Made by a program: the position numbers and the translations under genes
The notes under the pieces: model-generated
What the model was told of the DNA's origin: nothing
What the model saw: only the letters and a program-made list of their open reading frames with translations
Databases searched by the model: none
Shown: positions 24,725 to 38,200 of the stretch, in pieces
Numbering within the stretch: the stretch's first letter is position 1
How the letters are laid out: each line of letters opens with the position of its first letter
Assembly: GCA_947650365.1 (NCBI GenBank)
Contig: OX393549.1
Span: 29,479,209 to 29,543,208 of the forward strand
Direction: 5' to 3'
DNA: 64,000 nt
Source: Chamaelirium japonicum
Taxonomy: Eukaryota; Streptophyta; Magnoliopsida; Liliales; Melanthiaceae

Positions 24725-25417
24725 TAGGGGTGTTCATCGGTTCAGGTTGACCCGCCAAACCGAACCAAACCGGTCTATTTGGTTCAGTTTGGATCGGGTA
24801 TTTTTGACCGTTCGGTTTGGTTCGGTTCCAAAAAAAAAACCCCGCTATGGTCGATTCGGTTCTGGGTTGTGAGTTTTTTAACCCGAACCAACCCAACCCG
24901 AACCATGGGTACTATAACCTTAGTTAGTAGTTACTACTATACAGTGTATAATCTCACTAATATTGTACATTACATGGTGGTGACCCCAATTACCACCATT
25001 CGGTGCATTCAAAACTTTCAAGTATTCAACGGTGTGATGAAACTAAAACATAAAGGGTGTTACCCACATAATTTCTAGCACCTCCAAATCCCTACTTATG
25101 AAATATCCAAAGTGAAAAATTAAGGGTATTACTAGTAATTCTATAGGGGCAAATAGTAGCATCCAAAGTTAAAGGCTTAAAAATAAAATATGAACCAACT
25201 CAGCGGCACAACCATTCACGCTTCACGGTATGATGACGAGCGATTTGAAAGACCCCCAGAACCGAACCGAACCAAACCGAACTTTTCCGGTTTGGTTTGG
25301 TTCGGTTTTTACCAAGAAATGGTTTGGTTCGGTTCCATTTTCTAGAGAACCGATCAACTTCGGTTCGGTTCCAAATTTATCAAAAAACCGAACCAACCCG
25401 AACCATGAACACCCCTA
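24725..25417. mobile_element. TIR element (693 bp) flanked by GTGCAG
   Basis: The ends TAGGGGTGTTCATCGGTTC and GAACCATGAACACCCCTA form inverted repeats, flanked on both sides by GTGCAG (24719-24724, 25418-25423). The arms are runs of CGAACCGAACC/GGTTCGGTT words and the middle is AT-rich. A 6-bp duplication is short for hAT; it may be an 8-bp duplication with changed outer bases. No protein is encoded. Confidence 0.85.
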
Positions 25418-25799
25418 GTGCAGAACATCACAGTGGTGAGCCCTATATCACTGTGCATGCATTCAATTGCGTGATCACCCTTCCCAGCATCGACCAGTAC
25501 TGCAGCAGCCCGAGTAATGTTGTTTCGGTAACTTTGGCCAAGACAACGGTCCCTTTGCCGGCTGACTGAGGCTGAGTGTGATTCACCGTTCAGAAGGGGT
25601 GCAACAGACGGCTATGATCATGCCACATCAGTCTAGCATAAGAAACCTAGCATTTTCACATGTAAGCCCCTATCTGCCATGAAATGGCGTAATTGTTAGG
25701 CAACATGTAATCTCTCTTTATCTCTATACGTCAAACATCTTTTTTTATTAACAAAAATTATAAGAAGAATGATTCATGTCTCATCTTCTATAAATCCAA

Positions 25800-27356
<1,557 letters not shown>

Positions 27357-27479
27357 TGTCTGTTAGATGGTTGCCATATCATGGGGCTTCTTGATGGGGC
27401 CTATATCATGGGGCTTCCCTATCACTACTCAATTAATAAATGCAAACCGATTCGATGAGATTTGTGCAACCTATGAGTT

Positions 27480-27970
27480 AGGGCAATATGCACATTCACA
27501 ACTATGTTGAAAACTTCATAAACACTATGACACATCATATCAGGATGAGATTGAACAATCTAGATGAAAATTGTGTTTCTGAAATTTGGTTTAAGTTTGG
27601 AGAAAAAATGAGTTATTCTGAAATAAATTTTTTGTAGATTCAAAATATTTTACTGGTCTTTGGGTTTTTAAGTAGATCTAATACTTTCATATTTTTTGAA
27701 ATTTTTTCGGTATAAAATGTTAACATTTTTGTTCCATCGAATTTTTTTTTTTAGCAAAAATTGAAGAGCCCGATTTTGTATAGAAACTGAAAAATTACAT
27801 TTGTGTTATTTGGTTTTTAATTATTTTTAATATTTTTATTAAATTCAAAAGAGGTGGGGCAGGTATTTGCTTATTTTCATAAAATAACTTAAAGTAGATA
27901 GCAAAGATAAAGATCATTTACTTAAATATTTTTGATGTAAATATGGTTGTCAAGCTGTCTTGCTGAAATA
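27480..27970 (-). repeat. dispersed repeat homologous to 11850-12450
   Basis: The reverse complement of this stretch aligns with 11850-12450: TACTTTAAGTTATT, ATAAGCAAATACC and the AATAAAAATAT region occur in the same order. It is diverged, with no open frame. Confidence 0.5.
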
Positions 27971-28098
27971 CCCCTTATCCTAAACCTGGTCCTATTTTTT
28001 TCTAAGTGCTGAGACTACTGCGACTATGGGGTTCAGTCCCCATTTCAGCGGTCCGGTCCACCTATTATGCAGGGTGTTGTGGCTTCCAATTACTCTTA

Positions 28099-28323
28099 GG
28101 ATCCGTTTGGATTGAAGTATCCGGAGTAGTAAGTCGCTTTGAGGTAAGTATTCAAGATACCGTGTGTGACTTATCGTGCTTGTTCAATATCCAGTGCAGT
28201 AAGTCAATTTGGTGTCTCTAGAATACCACATAGCTAAGGAAACTCAATACCACAAAAAAAAACGATATGGTGAATACCTTGTAATCATAATATCTCACAG
28301 GATACTTCAAACCAAACAGAGAC
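28099..28323. mobile_element. Tourist-type MITE (225 bp), TSD TTA
   Basis: Inverted ends GGATCCGTTTGGATTGAAG and CTTCAAACCAAACAGAGAC, with TTA at 28096-28098 and 28324-28326. Size, TTA and the GTTTGG-containing ends fit PIF/Harbinger MITEs. Confidence 0.82.
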
Positions 28324-28550
28324 TTAGATAATATACATGATGTGCTTAATAAACTACTATGTATTTATATTAGGTTGGACATCGAGGCTTGATTTATAAC
28401 CGTACAAGTTGCGGACACAAGGGGGTAGCCCAATCAATGCTATGGGATCTTCTAGTTGAGGCCAAGTGAGTGGCTCCCTATCACTAGAAGTGTCCTTTCT
28501 AGAGAGCTCTCAATGCCACGTAAGATATGCATGGGGAGAGAAATCTAGTG

Positions 28551-29539
28551 TGTTCCAACAGCCTCCCAAATCCACTCCCTAAATCCTTTTATAAATTTTT
28601 AAAATTTTTTCTTATTTTTAATTTTTTTTTATTAATTTAGAATATAAAAACAATCCAATCGGTGCCATCGATCCTCTAAGTCCAAGTTAACCTGCATAGC
28701 CACCCAGAGTGCGACGCAGGCTGTACTCTAATTCCCATAGACTTACTATGTTCTCTGCATACCCCTGCTCTTCGCTTAGTAATGGTAAACTCGTTGTCCC
28801 TCCACTTGGTGCCATAACGCGACTCGAGCGGTGGAGACTACCGTCAGACTCGAGTGCTCATATGACTCGGTTTCTTCCAGGTTGACCACATACATCGTAC
28901 CTCCGATTATTCTGCCGAGTAACTGGATCTGGTCAACAATCCAACTGATGACCACCTGGCCAGGGTTTAATACGATGTAAGTCAAACCAAGGAATATACC
29001 TTCCATTAGAGGTATAGATAGCATGTAGGAGTGGCACGCTGATACGACGTCAGCTGGGTAACCCAATACACCGTGGTTTTGGGTCACGTAACTGAACTCT
29101 CACACATTGGTGCACCAAAGCACCACACAACTGCTTAGCTCACTAGACATGGTTTCTCAGGGTTTAGAACCGTTTTACCCTAAGCAGAAACATGGCTTAG
29201 TGCACCGGTGTCTGCTCACCGATATATGCACCGTGTTGGTTTTGTTTGACCACAGACACTGTGCCTGGTAATGACCTTGGTGGAGACACCCATATTCTAT
29301 CATCCCAATAGTTTATCCTGATAGGACGACCAATCCTAATCAGATCTGCAAATGCATTTAGGTTACATAGGACCAATCCATTGAGTCTCCCACTCAAGTG
29401 GATTATCATGTAGCCATGGCTCTCTGTTTTGCGATCAGAACACGTACTAAGGTACGTACCTAGATGTAATCCTAAGCTATCAACCATAAATAACCAAACT
29501 ATTGGTTTTTATGAGCTGTAGACCTCACCAATTCCAACA
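28551..29539 (-). mobile_element. Ty1/copia 3' LTR, minus strand
   Basis: On the minus strand it starts TGTTGGAATT at 29539, just after a purine-rich tract (CTAGTGAGACAT), and probably ends ...GGAACA at 28551, about 989 bp. The start sequence, and the copy of its first about 270 bp at 54724-54990 next to the same purine tract, support an LTR. The end is inferred from the TGTT/AACA pairing only. Open frames inside (28776-29087, 29197-29487) are LTR sequence. Confidence 0.6.
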
Positions 29540-30780
29540 ATGTCTCACTAGGTCTAATGAGAAAAAATAGTGTTAGAGCTCTATAGCTTCTACATATGCT
29601 GCCCAAAAAGTCTTTGCAGGAATTCCCTAAAGGAATTAACAACATTGTCTCCAGATGCTATCTCAATACAGCTACTTGTAATTTTCTCCTAAAACTGTCA
29701 GATCAAGTGGAGTTTGTACTTGATGAGTTTCCCCCTTACGGTGGTCTCTAGGCCCTTTGGACCTTGCGTACCGCTCTTCTATTGTCACAACAGATAACTG
29801 AGCCTCTGGTATGCGTCCTAAGTTCTCCAAAAACTTCCTGAGCCATACCACCTACTTGACTACCTCACACACAACAATGTACTCAGTCACTGTGGTGCAG
29901 TCTGTGATATACTCGTATTTCACACTTTACCAACTATCGCTTCTAATCCCAAGAAAAAATAATTCCTGAAGTCGATTCTCTGGAACACATATCTGACTCA
30001 AAAGTCAAACCTTGTGCATCCAATAGATATCAGGACCTGTGAAGTATAATCTAACTCATAATCCTCTCTTGATGAGGACTTATGAGTATACCCTTTATAT
30101 CAGTCCAGTGATCTGGACCTCGGTTCGACTGAAATTGATCCATCATTCCTATTGCACAATCTATCTAGTCTTAAAATAATTGAATCTGGCTAGAGTATTA
30201 TCTTCATGCGTAGCCTGTGACAGCGAGAGAACCTTGCTCTGGTGATCTCAAGTAACCTTGATTCCCAGAACATAACTCGCCTCACTAGGGTCTTTCACTT
30301 CGAATTACGATGACTACATACCTTTATCTTAAACAATATTCCTATGTCATTTTTAATCAGTAGAATACTGTTAATATAAAGTACTAAATATACCCTTGTA
30401 GCTCTATCATCTTTTCTTGTACCCTATTGGTTTATCCTTAGTTTGACCAAATCCGTGTGAGCAGATTTCCTGATCAAAATGGATATTCCAATTCCTGGAT
30501 GCTTGTATTAGTCCATTAATGGACCTTTGCAACTTGCACTCCAGATCTTCATGATCTGTTGACATAAAGCCTGGGGCTGCATCATACACATGTCATTTTC
30601 TAAATTTCTGTTAGAGAATAACTGTCTTGATATCCATCTATCAGATCTCTCAAATATAATGGGTTGTGATGGATTAGGAGGATCAGAAATAGACTTATGC
30701 ATAACTTCCAAATTGTTACTCTGTTGTCTTAATCGATACTTCAAATTGCAACAGTGATTCCATTGTAGAAGTAACAATTG
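29540..30780 (-). pseudogene. copia reverse transcriptase-RNase H remnant
   Basis: On the minus strand, 30407-30589 reads as copia RT (...DLECKLQRSINGLIQASRNW..., with FGQTKDKP...YKKR following). 29740-29900 reads as copia RNase H in broken frames (TEYIVVCE, VVWLRKFLENLG, ARSKGPRDH). A polypurine tract and LTR follow. Several stops and frameshifts make it non-functional. Gag, protease and integrase are not recognisable; the element is 5'-truncated or decayed beyond about 30780. Confidence 0.8.
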
Positions 30781-31773
30781 ATTGAAAGTGTTTTTACTGT
30801 TGCTATAGTGAAATCACAGTAGCATCTAAATTGATACTTCAAACCATTAGTAGTCGATTGATACTCTAAATTGCTATAGAGATTTCACTGTAATAATAAC
30901 AATTCGGTTGAAAGTGATTTTTCTGCTGATACAGTGAAAATCACTAAAGCAACATAATTGATAGTCCAAACCCCTATAGCAGTTGAATTGATACTCCCAA
31001 CCGAATTGGTACTGTACTATAGTGAAGGAATAACGGTTTTGTCATTTGTAAGTGGTTGAAAAGTTAACAATGACATTTGGGGGGTTCGAATTAAAACGTA
31101 GGGGTGGGACTTGGGCGGGTTGAAGGGTCTGCCCATACCTAAACCGACCTACACACATCTTAACCCGTTTTACGTGTGGAACTCATGGAAGCCCAAATCG
31201 TACTTGCCCGTTCGGGTTGCTCGGGTTGCCCATTTGCAGAAAATTGAGCTGATTGGTCGGGTTGCCCAATTTAAAAATGTTTGTGAAACATATGTAGATA
31301 AGGAAAAAACAAAAAAACAAAATTAAGAGGTCAAAATCATTTGATTGAAAATGAAGCATTGCTCCATACCGCAAGAGAGAGACGAGCGAGGGGATAAGAT
31401 AAAAACAAAGGGTGTCTAATCGTTGCACCACTGTAGTGCAATGAGATCAAAGTGTGAAGAGGGAAATGGAACAATCCTTAACCGAGCACCAATATTTAAC
31501 ACCACCAGTTACACGCTGCCACATCTTTTGGGCCGGCGAATTCGGGACAATCCTTCGGACTGAATAGCATTGCTCAAGTAAAAATGACCAAATCTTTACA
31601 CCATCACAAGCCTTTCTTTTTTTTCTTTTTTTCTTTTTTTTTTTTTTTTGGTATTTCGAAGGGGGAACTCACAACCGGAGCTCTTGGAGGCGCCGGTGCA
31701 AACACAATACAACCACTACACAGTACAATCGTCACCCGGCGGAGACAACAGCAGCCACCACTAGGTGGCAAGA

Positions 31774-31805
<32 letters not shown>

Positions 31806-31990
31806 AGCCCCGAGAAGTCAGCCACTCAGCCAGGTGAATTGTTTAGAAAATTTAGAACAGAGTAGAATGTGATAGGGCCAACACTTTGGAGTTCGTTCAA
31901 TCAGATCAAGGAGGCAAATACATAAATCCTTCATCGTCAGGACTAGTCCTATTTCGGAAACCAAACTGGGAACCCCTGATATTTTTTAAA
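30781..31990. other. gene-free stretch with poly-G tract
   Basis: It contains CGGGTTGCCC-type words (31090-31275), a TTC/T-rich tract (31613-31650) and an uninterrupted run of 28 G (31775-31802). Its right part may be the 3' flank of the VPS55 gene. Confidence 0.55.
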
Positions 31991-32084
31991 ACAACGTGTC
32001 ATTCATTATCTGTACATCACCATACAAGGGGTTTGCAAGTCCCTCGTCTCATCCACGTAACCCAATCCCTCTCCTGGCAACCTC

Positions 32085-32268
32085 CTACCAATCTTCATCG
32101 AGGCTGACTCGGTGGAAGCAGAGGATGGTGCACACGAGGATGAAGAAGGATGTGAACTCGATGAACATGGCTCCTGTCTCGATAAGGTGGGCATGCCTCA
32201 GGATCGCAGGGATCGCGATGCTCCCCACTGCGGATGCACCCGTCAAGAACTTCGCCGCGTTTATCCAG
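32085..32268 (-). CDS. VPS55: VPS55 last coding exon
   Basis: 184 nt: completes a Gly codon, then WINAAKFLTGAS... to DEDW and TAG at 32085-32087. The acceptor is TTCTTTCAG directly before CTGGATAAAC. A longer open frame begins at a TTG inside the intron (32288); the splice site and the phase with 34399-34483 show that those extra residues are not coding. It carries membrane segments 3 and 4. Confidence 0.93.
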
Positions 32269-35200
32269 CTGAAAGAATTTGCCATCAACTTTCCGGTTGA
32301 AAATATCAGCAGTCATTCTTTATAATATAGTCCGCTTGAAGTTGGTAGTAGGAATCAAAAATGTTATAGTGAGTCTGAAAAAGATGACATCGGCAATCTA
32401 TGAGGTGATGTCAAGATTTGTTACACGGGCACCATACATATTCTCATGATAAAGTCGTTAGTGTATATACCTAGCCTCATTATATAGTTTAATTAGTCCT
32501 TTCTAAGGGTATGCTCACTTGGGTAACCTCATCTCATGTACAACATATAAAGGTCTGGCCCCATTGAGCGAGACCTCCCGCCCTCCCTCCCTCCTTCTCT
32601 CTCTAAGAGTAATCAAAAACAAAACAAAGATCTAGGTTTCAGTAAGATTTCCAAGATTCAAAGCAGCAGAGCAACCTAAATTTGGATGCCTGTAGCTACA
32701 AAAGAGTGGGTATACTAGTTGGTGTCAGCATAAGCAGGAAAGTGAGGAAACATCCACTTCTTTTGAATGGGAAAACAATTTGGTCTAGAAATCCAAGTAA
32801 AAATAGGTGTCCTGAATCCGGAAATAAGAGAAAAATGGACATAAAATTCACTTAATTTTAACCCAGTATGTTAGGTAACTTCAAATAAAAGGCCTAATTA
32901 GACTATAAATTTCTTACTGCTAAACCATGCTGACAGATGACAACACAGCAGAAAGCGGGAGATATTGTTTTCAAACATGAATTGATTCTAAGCCGGATGC
33001 AAATTGTTCATGTTTTTTGAATTACCTATCAGCCTTCTTTCTGTGTAATTAGATACGGTAATGTATTACTTATCTGCTGCCTTATCTGTGTGTTCTATTA
33101 CTGTATTAGCAGCCTACTGCTTCAGGATGAGTGTTGAATACTGTTGCATCAAGAAGCATCTTCAATGGTTTTTTATCTAGAATCAAGTGAAAATTTCTCA
33201 TTTTAAATTACCAAAAAAATTCTCGCTATCATCTAGGTGGACTCTTCGTATCTTTTTCTTTAGTGGATTCCATAAACATATCATCTTATTCGCCATCTTC
33301 ATTTCGTCCATTATTTCCCCAGTTTGCTGAATTTCTAACCAGGTCCTCGGGTTTATGCAGACCCATATTCTCTTCCTTAGATTATTTGCAAAATCCCAAA
33401 TTATTTTTGCCCAAAAAAGAGTGCTTTGCTAAAATAAATTTCAAAAAGATTAGAATATGCAAGTGAGATTCTCTCTTAAAGCAGGATTTATACAGACCCA
33501 TATCACAAGCTTTGAAAGATGAATGTAAAAAATCACCCTTTGAAAACTACACGAGGTAGAATAGTGCAAACTTAGAGAATATAACAAATATGTGGAATGG
33601 TAATGCATCAAGGCGATAAGAGGCCAAAGAGAGTACCGAAGATCGGCCTTACAAGTTATAATTTCTAACAGCGATTACTGGAAGGGAACATGTATGTGCA
33701 TGATATACACTAAACCTCTGGCTTTCAAAGTACGAAGAAATTCTGGTCTTTTCGATCCATAAATTAAAGGGTTTTTTTTAAATCGACCCCCAAAAACTAG
33801 TCTAATTGCATATTAATCATTGGAAACCTTATTATTTACATATCAACCCTCCAATACATGTAGATTGTGCATATTTACCTCTCTATTACTATCCATCAAC
33901 GGAAAGTGATATAACAATGGTGAGCTTCTAGCCTAAAGTCCAAATGACCAGTTTACCCATGGTCAAAGGGTGGCTTGCCACCTAGACCCGCTAACACCAG
34001 CTCTTTTCAGTGTGAGTACCCTAACCTCCACTCATGCTCATTCAACCCTCCACGTTCGTCTGGCAGGTCCGACAACCATCCACGCTTACACCAAACAGTC
34101 AACAAGGAAATATTCCGAGTATATTTGTCCTTTTGAGACGGTACCTAATCAGAGGGGTGAATATGCACAAATTTATATGTTTTGGAGGGTCGATATGCAA
34201 TATAAAGTTTCTATAGGTTAATACACAATTAGACTAGTTTGTAGGGGTCGATTTGCAAACAACCCTAAATTAAATTGCTTGACGTAATACAAATTTTTAG
34301 AGCTTAGGTAGTTCAAAGATAAGACATCATTCATAGAAATGTCAGTAATCTGGGAAAGGCAACCTAATTAACAAGAACATAAACAAGAGTAAACTCACCC
34401 GCCACCCTCTCTGCTGGTCAAGAAATGTGTCGACCCACCTCCAAAGAACAAACAGGGCATAGGCACCAACACATACATGAGAGCTGTAAAAGTAAGTGAA
34501 ACCATGTCAACCTTAATATGTCAGCATTCAGCAACTACTCCCACATAAAATCCCAAATCAAGATGACTTGCAACATCATTGTTTACCTGATAACATCGGC
34601 CACCAATTGTTGTATAAAGCACACGCCTGCATTTCAGTTAATTAGGCATTTTAAGCACATAGAACTGAGAAAACAAATGCACCTGACCACAAAGTTTCAA
34701 CGAAAAGTAACCTTGGGTACAATACAACTCAAAGGACGCAAAGTTTCATAATTTGTGTGGTAGATGATACCAATTTTCCATTATATCTAAAAAACCATGA
34801 TATACTCATAAAATACAAAATCCAAATACTGATACAGCCTCCAACTATAGACATTAATGACAGATATCTTAATTAGATCTTTAATCTATAAACAATTGAG
34901 CAAATCACGAACATAGCAAGAGGACAAAAGGCAAATGTACCATGTGTGGAAATTTTAACATCCTGGTTGAGAATCTATGCCAGTGAGGCCAAGACAGTCT
35001 AGAAGACTTGAAGTGGCAAGAAATAATGAACAAAGACTTAAACCTGGCCGAAGAGACTGTTTATCCGGTAAGTTTTTAGGACATGCGGTTGTTGCATCAT
35101 ATTTTTAATGTGAAACACCATGGCTTGGCTATTAGAAAAAACATTAGGCGATCTCAATTACTTTCATGCATGCAAGGTGTTCAGGATGAAGCCAGCAAGA

Positions 35201-38200
35201 GTGAGGGCTATTATTGCTAGAAAAAAAACGAAAGGGAACTGAGTTAACCACTTCAGATTTTGATAACCACCCCCTGAACTGATGTATTTCAGTATTTGTA
35301 CCGGGTTGCCATCAATAGGACACGCTATAGTAATTTGTTTTTACCGGTTTCGATGGGGGACAGTTAATTAAACACTACAGATTTCCTTAATCCACCCCCG
35401 ACCTGTTGTTCTTGGCCCAGGTTGCCATCAATAGGAGACACCTATAGCAACTTGTTTTGACTGGTTTCCATGGGGGCCTTACTGCAAAATAAAATCCTGA
35501 AACCAAGAAGACAGAACTAGGATGAAAAAGAAAACAAGATCAAAGGAATCCGCCTCAGACTAAATTCGTGGGTCTGCTTCCCCTACATATGAATCCGTTA
35601 GAACATTCCAAAATCAACTAGAGAACTTGCCAAACAAGGTCTAATCCAATCTATGACAATGAGGACTCTTAATTCCATACATTAAAAAATCAAAAGCTTC
35701 TCCTGGCTTGACTCAACTCAATACAATACCGTTTTCAGAATATAACCCAAGTTTTAATCATCATAATCAGTGTTTAAAAAGGCGTTTGAGGCTTACGCCT
35801 CGAGGCCCGCCTCGAAGTGAGGCGGTCCTATGTTGCCTCGAGGCGCACGCCTCAGCGGCCATATATAAAAAACCTACACCTCTGTATCAAGTGGTGTATG
35901 TCTTTGTCCGAGGAGCGCCTCAAGGCGTTCGAGACGTAAGTCTCGTGCTCCAAGCGTGAAACATAGGGCGGGGAGGGGTTAAAACCAATGTTTGGTGTGG
36001 AAGGGGCACAAAGGGTTTGATATGTAAATCGCCCCCATGGGCCCTTTTTCACCCATTGAAACCTCCTAAACTATTTTAGATCTTTTTAGGTTTTGAAACC
36101 CCTTTACCTCCAAAAACCAATAATCAAGATTTAGTGCTCATTTCTTTTCTGATTTTAATTCCAAAGTTGTATTCTTCTTCTTTGTAGATTGTTTACCAAC
36201 TACAAGTGAGAGATCAAGATTTGTTTCAAGTTTAAAGGTATAAATTATGATCTTGCTTCTTCTACTAGTTTTTTCTATGATTTTTTCTTTGTATTTTACC
36301 ATTTCATGTATTTGTATCATTGTTTTTTTTTTTTTGAATCTTGACAATGTTAGTCCTATATTCGTATTTTATTGTTTGTTATTACTTGTTAGTTGCTACA
36401 TTAATTATTATCTTGAATATTAAAGAATTAAGCGTGTTTGAGCTATTTGACTTTTATTTTGTTGTTAGATTGCTCAAGGAGTGCTCAATCGTGTCATATA
36501 CTAAGAAGCACTGACACTGGTACGGGGACACGGGTACGACACGACACGGGTTCGCCGACACGGCAAATCCTAAAAAATGAGGACACGGGTACGGCAGGGA
36601 CACGGCAATAAATGAATATTTTTAAATTTATATTTTATGTATGTTTGCAATTCATATATATTTCAATAACCGAAAAAGCCTCATAGAAAACAACTAAAAT
36701 GAAAATTTAATATATATTGAATCGCTATCGTTAGTTACATCCAGCCCGATCGGTAAATCACAGACATCTCTAAATGGTATGGAAAATAACGGTTGTGTTT
36801 CAGTTTTGACTTCAACCTACCTGAAACCTCAGAGGATAAGATAAGTTAAAGTCAAACCTGAATCGTAATCGTCCATCATAACCTTCCTAACAAGTGAATC
36901 ACACTCAGGCCCAAATGGCATGCAAAAGAATGGCTGCGATTCAGTTTTGGATTCAACCTATCTGATTCTCTGAGGTTATAATCTCAGAGGATCAAATAAG
37001 TTGAAGCCAAAACTGAATCACCACAGCTTGTAAACCCGACCCTATATCGAACAGTCAATCAACCCGTAGTGTCCCGAGTGTCCGAGGAGTGTCCGACGAG
37101 TGTCCGAGGAGTGTCCGACCGTGTCCGGCTCCCAGAAGCACGTAGGACACGGCACATGCGTGTCCGGTGCGTGTCCGGCGAGTGTCGGTGTCCGACACGT
37201 GTCCGACACGGGTACGGGAGGCCTAGGGAAGTGTCCATGCTTCCTAGGTCATATAAGATATTTTCTAATACATTGTGATTTATTATGCATATCTAGTTCA
37301 ATTATTATTACACATTCAATAATAGTATTTATTCTGAAGTTTTTCTTCTTTAATTTTTTTTTTTACCAAAACGCCTCAAAAAAATTTGAGGCTTACGCCT
37401 CGGTGCGCCTTGAGGCTTACGCCTCGCCTCTCTAAAGAAAATATGCCTCGGTACGCCTTTCGCCTTTTTAAACATTGATCATAATGACTAAAAACTAGCA
37501 AAACATACTACTTACGGGGTCTGAAGTTCGCTTCAAACGAGTACTCATGCACCTCAAAGAGATGTACAGCTCAAGATAATCCCCCAAGAAGGCAGATGAC
37601 TCATCTTTACTGAAATTTGACATTTTAATCCGACATACCAATTCCATTAGGAGAGTCGATTTGCATGAGTGATTATCCTTCGGAAGCAATTTATCCACAT
37701 ATTTACGACTTCATCTAGGCACTCTCACTCAATTAAAAAAGATTGTAAATAATTAATCTTATACAAATCCTTTTGCCACGACCAAAAGGTACAATGAGGC
37801 AGTCTTCATGCATCACATTGGTCAATCAATCATTTCATGCACAATGAGGAGGTTCATGGTTCAGTTTAAGCCTTTACATGCATCACTAAATGAATTTTTA
37901 TGTGAAAAAAATATACAGCTCGTTTCATCCTAATCAATGAGTTCCTCACAAAGAACATTGAGAACAGATAATCTCATTCAGTCATTCTATAAAACCTTCA
38001 CTGCGAAGAACACTTCATGAGGTGAAAGCTCATTGATCCATGGGATAGCCATCACGTGATTATCTTCCACGTCATGTTTATGAATTAAAGGAAGCCCACG
38101 TCCTTCCATCTCACATTAATCATGTTACGAGAGAGAGAGAGAGAGAAGGGTTTGGAGAGAATACTCCTTTTGTATTGATCATTATTACACTAGCACTACC

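Noticed and set aside
32269..32288. Extension of the VPS55 last exon to a TTG start
   Set aside because: The CAG acceptor at 32269-32271 and exact phase match with 34399-34483 show that it is intron.
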